From NCBI GenBank assembly GCA_045579305.1, contig JAZNLY010000083.1, positions 1 through 15,517 on the forward strand: 15,517 bases of DNA, given 5' to 3'. Source of the DNA: Fimenecus sp045579305. GTDB taxonomy: Bacteria; Bacillota; Clostridia; Oscillospirales; Acutalibacteraceae. The position numbers were made by a program, and so were the translations under genes. The notes under the pieces were generated by a model. It was given only the letters and a program-made list of their open reading frames with translations, was not told the origin of the DNA and did not search any database. Within the stretch, counting starts at the first letter, position 1. Each line of letters starts with the position of its first letter. Below, piece after piece: positions 1 to 5,832 of this stretch.

Positions 1-919
1 AAGTTTCGGGTGTTTCTGTTTTTGCCTTTTGTTTTTTACTCTGGAATTTCTTTGTTCCCTTTTCGATTTCCTCAAGGGTACTCATACCCTGCTTGCGCCA
101 ATTCTTGATTGTGCCGTTCATATGGGAAATGTTATTCCACACAAGGCGACCCGTTTTCTTCTCTGCCTTCATAATATCAAAGGCTCTGTGAATTTCGTCG
201 ATTGTGTATCCCCAACGAATCCACTCGCAGAAGAGTTCAAGGACTGCAAATGTCGGAGTTGAAGTATCGTTGTTGGTACGCACTGCCAATTCACGGAAAA
301 CGGACAATGCCTTATCAGTTTCGTTTATGTAATCGTCGGCAGAAGCCATATCTGTAATACCATTTTCTGCCCAGTATTTTGCGATTTTAAGAAGGTCATT
401 CTGACTTGTATTATCAATGCTTTTAGCGAAGTGCAAAAGGCAGTTTGCCACGTCGGGAGTGATTCCGTAACGGTTGACAACAGAATAGATTGTACATTGC
501 ATACTGTAGCCCAATGTTTTGCCGAGAATTTCCTGTGCCTCGTTGAAAAGACGCTTCATAGAGCCATTTTTCTTTAGAATTTTCTCAATTTCTGCCTGAC
601 TCGGATTTGTGAAGTGTATTTCAGGAAGCGGCATTTTCACCTTTTCAACAGGTGCGACCTGCTTTTCAGTTTTAACGGTTTCCACAGTCTTAACACTCTT
701 TAAAATGCCGTTATCAGTCCAGTATTCAACACATTCATTAACTGTTGCGAGAGAAAGGTTGCAAATCTTTACGATTTCTTCCGTTGTGATTTCAGGATTT
801 CGGAAAATTGCGATAATAACCTTTAATTGTTCGCCACTTGCGAATTTAAGTCCACGGTCAGCAATTTCCGTCGGCAACGAAAACATTGACGAATAAACCT
901 TTGGCGAAATCTCAAACAT
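1..919 (-). CDS. DnaD domain protein (replication initiation), 3' part cut by window edge
   Basis: The reverse strand is open from ATG at 919 to the window edge, giving 306 residues without a stop. The N-terminal ~85 residues look like a winged-helix domain (FASGEQLKVIIAIFRNPEIT). Two DnaD/DnaB_2-type helical modules follow, at about 107-190 (ending YWAENGITDM) and 205-281 (ending in NWRKQGMST, the Trp-containing end typical of the family). In Bacillota such proteins help load the replicative helicase at origins; whether this is the housekeeping DnaD or a paralogue is not decided by the sequence. A GGAG-type ribosome binding site lies 5-8 bases upstream of the ATG, and a strong promoter lies at 955-983. 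The gene is divergent from galM. The tail (EKGTKKFQSKKQKAK) is Lys-rich and probably near the C-terminus, so little is missing. No frameshift is seen. Confidence 0.85.
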   Translation of the reverse strand, partial: MFEISPKVYSSMFSLPTEIADRGLKFASGEQLKVIIAIFRNPEITTEEIVKICNLSLATVNECVEYWTDNGILKSVKTVETVKTEKQVAPVEKVKMPLPEIHFTNPSQAEIEKILKKNGSMKRLFNEAQEILGKTLGYSMQCTIYSVVNRYGITPDVANCLLHFAKSIDNTSQNDLLKIAKYWAENGITDMASADDYINETDKALSVFRELAVRTNNDTSTPTFAVLELFCEWIRWGYTIDEIHRAFDIMKAEKKTGRLVWNNISHMNGTIKNWRKQGMSTLEEIEKGTKKFQSKKQKAKTETPET

Positions 920-954
920 ACCTTTCACTCCTTTACACATAATACGGGACAATA

Positions 955-983
955 AGTATATCATAGATTCAATATTTTTTCAA
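955..983 (-). promoter_or_regulatory. sigma-A promoter of the DnaD-like gene
   Basis: On the minus strand TTGAAA (978-983) and TATACT (955-960) are separated by exactly 17 bases. The start codon is about 35 bases downstream of the -10 box, leaving a short leader with the ribosome binding site. This is pattern recognition only. Confidence 0.7.
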
Positions 984-1002
984 TCACAAGATGTAGTGTA
1001 TA

Positions 1003-1051
1003 AGTGCAGAATGCAGAGTACAGAACGCAAAACGCAGAACGGAAAACAAAA
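1003..1051 (+). repeat. heptamer tandem repeat, seven degenerate units
   Basis: Seven successive 7-base units fit the pattern A-R-Y-G-C-A-R: agtgcag, aatgcag, agtacag, aacgcaa, aacgcag, aacggaa, aacaaaa. The same family appears at 1232-1259 (opposite strand), 5708-5735 and 5797-5817. The period of 7 would break a reading frame, and the tract lies in non-coding DNA. Confidence 0.7.
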
Positions 1052-1066
1052 TGCAACGAACAATGT

Positions 1067-1279
1067 AAATTATAATTTGTAGGGATGATTGAATTTTATA
1101 TGCAACCGGTAGGGCGGGGTCTTGACCCCGCCGTTGTTGGTTTATATGTCGCTTTTCGGCGGGGTCAAGACCCCGCCCTACCGCTACACCATATTGGTTG
1201 TTCTTTAAAATCGCAACGCAGTTCCGACCTTCTGCACTTTGCGTTTTGCATTTTGCACTTAACAGACAAACTCCGATTT
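1067..1279 (+). repeat. ~210-bp interspersed repeat with GC-rich hairpins, copy 1
   Basis: This copy matches 9979-10189. The shared blocks, in order, are AAATTATAATTT, a pair of GC-rich hairpins, the block beginning CCATATTGGTTGTTC and ending near ACGCAGTTCC, a heptamer tract, and GACAAACTCC. In this copy 1109-1133 and 1157-1181 are a perfect 25-bp inverted repeat. Each arm also contains a self-complementary 20-mer, GGCGGGGTCTTGACCCCGCC or its complement. The GC content is far above the surroundings. No protein is likely: the open frame across it is an artefact of the palindromes. It looks like a non-coding mobile or REP/MITE-like unit; how it moves is unknown. Confidence 0.75.
1232..1259 (-). 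repeat. heptamer tandem repeat nested in the 210-bp repeat
   Basis: Read on the minus strand, four units (agtgcaa, aatgcaa, aacgcaa, agtgcag) repeat with a period of 7. They lie at the same point of the 210-bp repeat where copy 2 has four aattctg units (10138-10165), so the tract appears to be a variable segment of that repeat. Confidence 0.65.
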
Positions 1280-1303
1280 GTCACTTATTATTCATTAAAT
1301 TTA

Positions 1304-1332
1304 TTGACTTTACTGTATTAAAGTTATATAAT
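1304..1332 (+). promoter_or_regulatory. sigma-A promoter of galM
   Basis: TTGACT (1304-1309) and TATAAT (1327-1332) are separated by exactly 17 bases. The galM start codon lies 49 bases downstream of the -10 box. It begins about 25 bases after the end of the 210-bp repeat. Confidence 0.8.
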
Positions 1333-1380
1333 TATCGGGTATATAAATTTCTTTATAATTTTTGATTTGGAGTGAAATTT

Positions 1381-2418
1381 ATGAGTATTACAAAATCAGT
1401 TTTCGGTATGACAAAGGACGGAAAGCAGGTTGACTCTTTCCTCATTGAAAACAACAACAATATGAAGATTAACCTTATCACATGGGGTGCTACTTTACAG
1501 AGCATTCTCGTGAAAGACAAGGACGAAAACGAGCTTGATTTATTACTCGGTTTTGACGATATGGAAGGCTTCGAAAATCGTCACGATTATCAGGGCGTTA
1601 TAGTTGGTCCTGTGGCGAACAGAATCTCAAAAGGCGGACTTACAATTGATGGTGAAAAAGTCCCTGTTACTACTACTCACGGTGATGTGACTCTCCACAG
1701 TAACGGTGAATTTTCAACTGCTGTATGGGATGCAATTATCGTTGACTCTGATGCTGTTGAGTTCTCATATTTCAGTGCTGACGGTACAGAGGGTTTCCCG
1801 GGCAACAAAAAAGTGACAGTTCGTTACACTCTCACAGATAAAAACGAGATTATCATTGACTACACTGCGGTTTCTGACAAAAAGACTGCATTCAACCTCA
1901 CTAACCACGCATATTTTAACCTTAAGGGATACCAGAATGGTGACATTCTCGACCACACTCTTTACATAAATGCTGACGCATTCACTCCTATGGGTGAAGG
2001 ACTTGTACCAACAGGTGAAATCAGGGATGTTACTGGTACTCCATTCGATTTCCGTGAGCCTAAAACTATCGGCAGAGATATTAAAATGGACTATGAACAG
2101 CTTGATGCAGGTAATGGTTACGACCACAACTTCTGTATTAATGATTACAACAAGGAGCTCCGTCTTGCAGCAACAGTTACTGCTCCTAATGGTGTAAGAC
2201 TTGATTGTCTTACAGATTTACCGGGTATGCAGCTTTATGTCGGTAATTTCCTTGAGGGCAAAATCGGTAAAAATAATACTCCAATGGACTTCCGTTGCGG
2301 TTTCTGCCTTGAAACACAGTATTATCCCAACGCTACAAACACACCTTCTTTTTATAACTGTGTGTTTGACAAGGATGAAGTGGTTAAAACAAGAACTGTG
2401 TATAAAATCACAGTGTGA
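1381..2418 (+). CDS. galM: aldose 1-epimerase (mutarotase)
   Basis: The protein has 345 residues, the usual length for GalM. It interconverts the alpha and beta anomers of galactose/glucose in the cytoplasm, the entry step of the Leloir pathway. The supporting motifs are the NHAYFNL signature with the catalytic His at residue 176, the conserved Arg in VANRISKGG, LHSNG, and the catalytic Glu at residue 311 in CLETQYYPN. I place the start at ATG 1381 because TTGGAGTG sits 6 bases upstream; an in-frame GTG at 1372 falls inside that ribosome binding site. No signal peptide is present. The gene has its own promoter (1304-1332). Its last codons and stop lie inside a near-perfect 29-bp palindrome (2399-2427), right before the octamer-hairpin array. 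The next sugar genes are a few kilobases away (GH35, GH43), not in the same operon. Confidence 0.95.
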   Translation: MSITKSVFGMTKDGKQVDSFLIENNNNMKINLITWGATLQSILVKDKDENELDLLLGFDDMEGFENRHDYQGVIVGPVANRISKGGLTIDGEKVPVTTTHGDVTLHSNGEFSTAVWDAIIVDSDAVEFSYFSADGTEGFPGNKKVTVRYTLTDKNEIIIDYTAVSDKKTAFNLTNHAYFNLKGYQNGDILDHTLYINADAFTPMGEGLVPTGEIRDVTGTPFDFREPKTIGRDIKMDYEQLDAGNGYDHNFCINDYNKELRLAATVTAPNGVRLDCLTDLPGMQLYVGNFLEGKIGKNNTPMDFRCGFCLETQYYPNATNTPSFYNCVFDKDEVVKTRTVYKITV

Positions 2419-2427
2419 TTTTATACA
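2399..2427 (+). terminator. palindrome across the galM stop codon, possible terminator
   Basis: Two 14-bp arms, TGTATAAAATCACA (2399-2412) and its exact complement (2414-2427), flank a single G. The TGA stop (2416-2418) lies in the second arm. The stem is AT-rich and no U-tract follows it; the 89-bp repeat begins at the very next base. It may act as a weak or bidirectional terminator, but that role is inferred. leuD has a similar palindrome over its stop. Confidence 0.45.
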
Positions 2428-2516
2428 ATGAAATAAATCCTGACGGATTTATGAAGTATCCTATGGATATGAAGTAGCTCACGCTATGAAGTATGCCTTA
2501 CGGCATATGAAAGGAT
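2428..2516 (+). repeat. octamer-hairpin half-array, 89-bp direct repeat copy 1
   Basis: The units are ATGAAATA (2428) and ATGAAGTA (2451, 2469, 2486), followed by ATGAA at 2507. Every spacer is a small hairpin: AAATCC/GGATTT, ATCC/GGAT, AGC/GCT and ATGCC/GGCAT. The whole 89 bp recurs without a mismatch at 2948-3036. It starts immediately after the galM palindrome. Confidence 0.9.
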
Positions 2517-2522
2517 TTATTT

Positions 2523-2593
2523 TACTTCATATTTACAGATGGTAAATACTTCATAATCGCAAGATTACTTCATATTGCGTAGCAATACTTCAT
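2523..2593 (+). repeat. octamer-hairpin half-array in inverted orientation (TACTTCAT units)
   Basis: TACTTCAT occurs at 2523, 2547, 2566 and 2586. The spacers again form hairpins: ATTTAC/GTAAAT, AATC/GATT and ATTGC/GCAAT. This half-array lies directly upstream of the four-helix-bundle gene. It corresponds unit for unit to 5333-5402 in the gene-less copy. Confidence 0.85.
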
Positions 2594-2608
2594 TAAAAGG
2601 ATGATATT

Positions 2609-2956
2609 ATGAAAGAGAATAAACTTGCAGATTTATCAATGGATTTAGCAGTAAACACTATTAAATTATGCGAATCTATTAAGGGACATTATTCTTTAAC
2701 AAATCAATTAGAACGGTCTGTTACTTCAATTGGTGCAAATATCAGAGAAGCAAATTATGCAAGTAGTCGAGCCGACTTTATTTCAAAGTTACACATTTCT
2801 TTAAAAGAATGTTATGAAACGGAGTTTTGGTTTGAACTTTTTTTAAAATCACAACTCACGACTGAAGAAGAAATAAAAAACCTATACAATCAATGTGGAA
2901 CTATTCGAAGAATTTTAGTTTCATCTATAAATACAGCAAAGCAAGAGATGAAATAA
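2609..2956 (+). CDS. four-helix-bundle protein (S23 / 23S rRNA intervening-sequence type)
   Basis: The product is a 115-residue, largely helical protein. The stretch QLERSVTSIGANIREANYA, then ADFISKLHISLKECYETEFWFELF, is the core signature of the four-helix-bundle family first named for proteins in 23S rRNA intervening sequences, related in fold to the Avd accessory proteins of diversity-generating retroelements. Avd binds nucleic acid, but the role of stand-alone members is unknown, so I give no function. AAAAGG lies 8 bases before the ATG. Twelve bases of its leader (AAAGGATGATAT, 2596-2607) recur in the ilvN leader (3030-3041). The gene lies between inverted half-arrays, and its last codons (ATG AAA TAA) are supplied by the downstream repeat. 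No rRNA or reverse transcriptase is nearby. Its more AT-rich codon use compared with ilvN and galM suggests a separate origin. Confidence 0.88.
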   Translation: MKENKLADLSMDLAVNTIKLCESIKGHYSLTNQLERSVTSIGANIREANYASSRADFISKLHISLKECYETEFWFELFLKSQLTTEEEIKNLYNQCGTIRRILVSSINTAKQEMK

Positions 2957-3036
2957 ATCCTGACGGATTTATGAAGTATCCTATGGATATGAAGTAGCTC
3001 ACGCTATGAAGTATGCCTTACGGCATATGAAAGGAT
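2948..3036 (+). repeat. octamer-hairpin half-array, 89-bp direct repeat copy 2
   Basis: This stretch is identical to 2428-2516 over 89 bp, an offset of 520 bp. Its first nine bases contain the stop codon of the four-helix-bundle gene, and its last bases overlap the ribosome binding site of ilvN. The ilvN leader is therefore largely repeat DNA, and no promoter or T-box is visible in it. Confidence 0.9.
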
Positions 3037-3045
3037 GATATATTT

Positions 3046-3555
3046 ATGGAAAATACAAAACGAATTTATTTATCAGCACTTGTTTACAACCGTACAGGTG
3101 TGTTATTAAGAGTTGCGGGACTTTTTGCCCGTCGTGGATACAACGTTGTGTCCCTTACAGTTTCTGAAACTGAAAGTCCTGAATTTTCACGAATGACTAT
3201 CGTGTCCGACGTTGAAGAATACAAGGTTACAATGGTTGAACAGCAGCTTTCTCGTCTTGAAGAAGTGATTAAAGTTATTAACCTTGACGAAAGTCAGGCT
3301 ATTAAATCCGAAATTCTTCTTATTAAAGTTCACGCACTCAATAAGGACAGAAAAAAGGTTCTTAAAACTATCAATGGTTTCGGTGCTCGTGTTATGGACA
3401 TCGGTCACACTACAATTACTGCTGAAATGACAGGTCTTCCAAGCCTTATTGATAAATTTATTGACAAAATGGAAAAACACGGAATCTGCGAACTTTCTCG
3501 TTCAGGTCTTACTGCTCTTGAAAGTGGCGACCGCAATATTAAAGGGGTTGAATAA
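3046..3555 (+). CDS. ilvN: acetolactate synthase small (regulatory) subunit
   Basis: The 169-residue product matches the IlvN/IlvH length. It holds an N-terminal ACT domain at about 5-77 (YLSALVYNRTGVLLRVAGLF, then RRGYNVVSLTV, the valine-binding region of the family) and a C-terminal subunit domain at about 85-158 (LLIKV, then GHTTITAEMTG). It regulates the catalytic subunit IlvB, which is not in this window, in the first step common to valine and leucine synthesis. AAAGG lies 11 bases upstream of the ATG, a rather long spacing that overlaps the end of the 89-bp repeat. leuC follows after 2 bases, so translation is probably coupled. A promoter was not found; transcription may start upstream in or before the repeat region. 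Confidence 0.95.
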   Translation: MENTKRIYLSALVYNRTGVLLRVAGLFARRGYNVVSLTVSETESPEFSRMTIVSDVEEYKVTMVEQQLSRLEEVIKVINLDESQAIKSEILLIKVHALNKDRKKVLKTINGFGARVMDIGHTTITAEMTGLPSLIDKFIDKMEKHGICELSRSGLTALESGDRNIKGVE

Positions 3556-3557
3556 TC

Positions 3558-4820
3558 ATGGGAATGACAATGACACAAAAAATCCTTGCTGCTCACGCAG
3601 GTTTGGATAAAGTTGAGGCAGGACAGTTAATCAACGTTCGTCTTGACCTTGTTATGGGTAACGACGTTACAAGTCCTGTTGCTATCAACGAAATGAAAGC
3701 AAAGGGCTTTACTGATGTTTTTGACAGAGAAAAAATTGCTCTTGTTATGGACCATTTCACACCTAACAAGGACATTAAATCTGCTGAACACTGCAAACAG
3801 GTTCGCACATTTGCAAGAGAATATAAAATCAAGAATTTCTTTGATGTGGGACAGATGGGTATTGAACACGCACTCCTCCCTGAAAAAGGAATTGTAATCA
3901 GCGGTGACACAGTTATCGGTGCTGACTCTCACACTTGTACTTATGGTGCTCTCGGTGCATTCTCAACAGGTGTCGGCTCTACTGATATGGCTGCCGGTAT
4001 GATTTCAGGTATGGCTTGGTTTAAGGTTCCGTCTGCAATCAAGGTTAATGTTACAGGAAAATTCAATAAATGGGTTAGTGGTAAGGATTTGATTCTTCAC
4101 CTTATCGGTAAAATCGGTGTTGACGGTGCTTTATATCGTTCACTTGAATTCACAGGTGACGGAATCGCAAACTTAAGTATGGACGACCGCTTCTGTATCG
4201 CAAATATGGCTATTGAATGTGGCGCAAAGAACGGTATTTTCCCGGTTGATGAAAAGACACTTGAATATATGAAAGGCAGAACCGACCGTGAGCCTGTTAT
4301 CTTCACAGCTGACGAAGATGCAGTTTATGACGAGGTTATCAATATTGATTTAGGTGAACTTAAATCAACAGTTGCATTCCCTCACCTTCCTGAAAATGCT
4401 CATATTGTTGGCGAATTCGATAAGATTTATGTTGACCAGTCAGTTATCGGTTCTTGTACAAACGGTAGAATCGAAGATATGCGTGCTGCAGCAGAAGTGC
4501 TTAAAGGCAAAAAGGTCAACGAAAATGTCCGTTGCATCGTGATTCCTGCAACACAGAATGTATATCTCCAGTGTGTAAGAGAAGGTCTTGCTGAAATCTT
4601 TGTGGAAGCAGGTGCTGTATTCTCAACACCAACTTGTGGACCTTGTCTTGGTGGTCATATGGGTATTTTGGCTGCCGAAGAAAAGGCAATTTCTACTACA
4701 AACCGTAACTTTGTAGGCAGAATGGGACATCCTACAAGTGAAGTTTATCTTGCAAGTCCGTACGTGGCTGCTGCAAGTGCAATTACTGGATATATTTGTA
4801 CTCCAGAGGAGGTAGAATAA
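3558..4820 (+). CDS. leuC: 3-isopropylmalate dehydratase large subunit
   Basis: The 420-residue product is the length of the bacterial/archaeal two-subunit LeuC type (aconitase superfamily). With LeuD it isomerises 2-isopropylmalate to 3-isopropylmalate in leucine synthesis. The three [4Fe-4S] ligands are visible: Cys300 in SCTNGR, and Cys360 and Cys363 in CGPCLGG. GADSHTCTYGALGAFSTGVGS and the N-terminal TMTQKILAAHAG are also typical. The start at 3558 is supported by AAAGGGG about 10 bases upstream and by its position 2 bases after the ilvN stop. The stop overlaps the leuD start by one base (TAATG). The protein is complete and intact. Confidence 0.97.
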   Translation: MGMTMTQKILAAHAGLDKVEAGQLINVRLDLVMGNDVTSPVAINEMKAKGFTDVFDREKIALVMDHFTPNKDIKSAEHCKQVRTFAREYKIKNFFDVGQMGIEHALLPEKGIVISGDTVIGADSHTCTYGALGAFSTGVGSTDMAAGMISGMAWFKVPSAIKVNVTGKFNKWVSGKDLILHLIGKIGVDGALYRSLEFTGDGIANLSMDDRFCIANMAIECGAKNGIFPVDEKTLEYMKGRTDREPVIFTADEDAVYDEVINIDLGELKSTVAFPHLPENAHIVGEFDKIYVDQSVIGSCTNGRIEDMRAAAEVLKGKKVNENVRCIVIPATQNVYLQCVREGLAEIFVEAGAVFSTPTCGPCLGGHMGILAAEEKAISTTNRNFVGRMGHPTSEVYLASPYVAAASAITGYICTPEEVE

Positions 4821-5299
4821 TGAAAATTCAAGGCTCAGTACATAAATACGGTGACCACGTTGATACAGACGTTATTATCCCTGCAAGATACTTAAATACT
4901 GCTGACCACAAGGAATTGGCAGCACATTGTATGGAAGATATTGACAAGGAGTTTATAAATAAGGTTAAAGACGGCGACATTATGGTTGCAGGTGTAAACT
5001 TCGGTTGTGGTTCATCCCGTGAACATGCCCCTATCGCAATCAAGGCTGCAGGTGTTTCTTGTGTTATCGCAAAAACTTTTGCAAGAATTTTCTACAGAAA
5101 CTCTCTCAATATCGGACTTCCGATTCTTGAATGTCCTGAAGCTTGTGACGATATCCAGGCTGGTGACGAGGTTTCTGTTGACTTTGATACAGGCGTTATC
5201 ACAAATGTTACAAAAGGCACAAGCTATAAGGCTCAGCCATTCCCTGAATTTATTCAGAATATTATTTCAAAGGGTGGATTGTTAGCATCACTTAAGTGA
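4820..5299 (+). CDS. leuD: 3-isopropylmalate dehydratase small subunit
   Basis: The 159-residue product is the LeuD swivel-domain subunit that partners LeuC. The N-terminus shows GDHVDTDVIIPARYLN, and the substrate-binding loop GCGSSREHAP lies at about 62-71. I choose ATG 4820 rather than the upstream in-frame ATG at 4796, because AGAGGAGGT lies 8 bases before it and the family starts at MKIQGSVHKYG. It overlaps leuC by one base, indicating translational coupling. leuB does not follow: a palindrome covers the stop codon, then a terminator ends the cluster at about 5333. Confidence 0.96.
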   Translation: MKIQGSVHKYGDHVDTDVIIPARYLNTADHKELAAHCMEDIDKEFINKVKDGDIMVAGVNFGCGSSREHAPIAIKAAGVSCVIAKTFARIFYRNSLNIGLPILECPEACDDIQAGDEVSVDFDTGVITNVTKGTSYKAQPFPEFIQNIISKGGLLASLK

Positions 5300-5306
5300 T
5301 GCTAAC
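5281..5306 (+). repeat. perfect 26-bp palindrome across the leuD stop codon
   Basis: GTTAGCATCACTT is followed at once by its exact complement, and the TGA stop (5297-5299) lies in the second arm. No spacer base is left in the centre. It sits 4 bases before the terminator stem. It could be an RNA-end stabiliser, a protein site or a by-product of element insertion; the sequence does not say which. Confidence 0.7.
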
Positions 5307-5309
5307 AAT

Positions 5310-5337
5310 AAAAACCTGATTTATCAGGTTTTTACTT
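5310..5337 (+). terminator. intrinsic terminator of ilvN-leuC-leuD
   Basis: AAAACCTGAT (5311-5320) pairs with ATCAGGTTTT (5323-5332), and an outer A-T pair is possible. The 3' arm ends in a run of T. The run merges into the first TACTTCAT unit of the following array. Confidence 0.8.
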
Positions 5338-5480
5338 CATATTTATCAATGATAAATACTTCATAATTGAAAATTACTTCATATTGCGTAGCAATATTTC
5401 ATTAATGAAGTAAATCCTTACGGATTTATGAAGTATCTTACGATATGAAGTAGCTTTGCTATGAAGTATGCCTGTAGCAT
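5333..5480 (+). repeat. octamer-hairpin element, gene-less copy
   Basis: TACTTCAT units stand at 5333, 5357 and 5375, with TATTTCAT at 5395. After only TA, ATGAAGTA units stand at 5405, 5428, 5445 and 5461. All spacers are hairpins and match, in order, those of 2523-2593 and 2948-3036. Two spacer stems show paired substitutions relative to the gene-bearing copy: ATTTAC/GTAAAT against ATTTAT/ATAAAT, and AATC/GATT against AATT/AATT. The four-helix-bundle gene is absent at the centre. Confidence 0.85.
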
Positions 5481-5517
5481 ATTATTGAAGAAACATATGT
5501 AACACAAATTCCTTTTT

Positions 5518-5548
5518 CCCATAAAATGTAATGTAAGTTCATTATGGG
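5518..5548 (+). promoter_or_regulatory. inverted repeat upstream of the small Cys-rich gene
   Basis: CCCATAA (5518-5524) and TTATGGG (5542-5548) are separated by 17 bases and lie just before the ribosome binding site. The spacing would fit an operator or a small leader hairpin, but 7-bp arms can arise by chance. No clear sigma-A promoter was found in front of this gene. Confidence 0.3.
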
Positions 5549-5563
5549 AAGGAGGAAAAATAA

Positions 5564-5704
5564 ATGTGTAACTTCTTCGGTAACAACACTTGGTTAATTA
5601 TCATCATCATCTTAATTCTTCTCTCTGATAATAACAATGGTTGCGGTTGTGAGCGCAACAACAACTGCGGTTGTCAGCGCAAGGACTATGACTGCTGCTG
5701 CTAA
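5564..5704 (+). CDS. 46-residue peptide: hydrophobic segment plus Cys-rich tail
   Basis: A strong AAGGAGG lies 8 bases before ATG 5564, and the frame closes at TAA 5702-5704. The product begins MCNFFGNNTW, then has a run of Leu/Ile (about 11-20) that could span or insert in a membrane. The tail is rich in Asn and holds CGC twice and a final CCC, making eight Cys in 46 residues. I do not recognise a named family, though small Asn/Cys-rich membrane peptides are common in Clostridia. The tail could bind metal or form disulfides; that is inference. It is followed by a heptamer tract and a terminator, so it is probably a single-gene transcript. Confidence 0.7.
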   Translation: MCNFFGNNTWLIIIIILILLSDNNNGCGCERNNNCGCQRKDYDCCC

Positions 5705-5707
5705 TTA

Positions 5708-5735
5708 AGTGCAAAATGCAAAGCGCAAAGTGCAA
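5708..5735 (+). repeat. heptamer tandem repeat, four units
   Basis: The units are agtgcaa, aatgcaa, agcgcaa and agtgcaa, directly after the stop codon of the small peptide gene. A sister tract lies at 5797-5817, so the two bracket the terminator. Confidence 0.7.
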
Positions 5736-5761
5736 AATGAATGATGTTAAATAACAGTTTT

Positions 5762-5796
5762 GGTGGTGGAGGGAATTTCTCTTCACCACTTTTTTA
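5762..5796 (+). terminator. intrinsic terminator after the small Cys-rich gene
   Basis: GGTGGTGGAGGGA (5762-5774) pairs with TCTCTTCACCACT (5778-5790) over 13 positions, three of them G-U, with a 3-base loop. A run of T follows to 5795. Confidence 0.8.
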
Positions 5797-5817
5797 AATG
5801 CAAAATGCAAAGTGCAA
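5797..5817 (+). repeat. heptamer tandem repeat, three units, in the hflX leader
   Basis: The units are aatgcaa, aatgcaa and agtgcaa. The tract ends 4 bases before the AAAGG of the hflX ribosome binding site, so changes in unit number would alter the 5' leader of hflX. Confidence 0.65.
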
Positions 5818-5832
5818 AATAAAGGATATTTT

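Noticed and set aside
1085..1321. 78-residue open frame
   Set aside because: It runs through the GC-rich palindromes and heptamer tract of a non-coding repeat and has no plausible ribosome binding site.
2428..2593. CRISPR array (regular octamers with spacers)
   Set aside because: The repeated unit is only 8 bases, spacers are 8-16 bases and each is palindromic, the units invert half way, and no cas gene is present.
2609..2956. Avd of a diversity-generating retroelement
   Set aside because: No reverse transcriptase and no template/variable repeat pair with adenine-directed changes occurs in the window; only the fold family is shared.
2957..3045. T-box or leucine attenuator before ilvN
   Set aside because: The leader consists of the octamer-hairpin repeat; no T-box core sequence, specifier loop or leader peptide with Leu codons is visible.
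5480..5530. Sporulation sigma-E type promoter (CATAAAAT near 5520) for the small Cys-rich gene
   Set aside because: The -10-like match is reasonable, but no -35 lies at the right distance, so it was not called.
5607..5810. 67-residue open frame on the minus strand
   Set aside because: It overlaps the small peptide gene, a terminator and heptamer tracts, and has no ribosome binding site or family resemblance.
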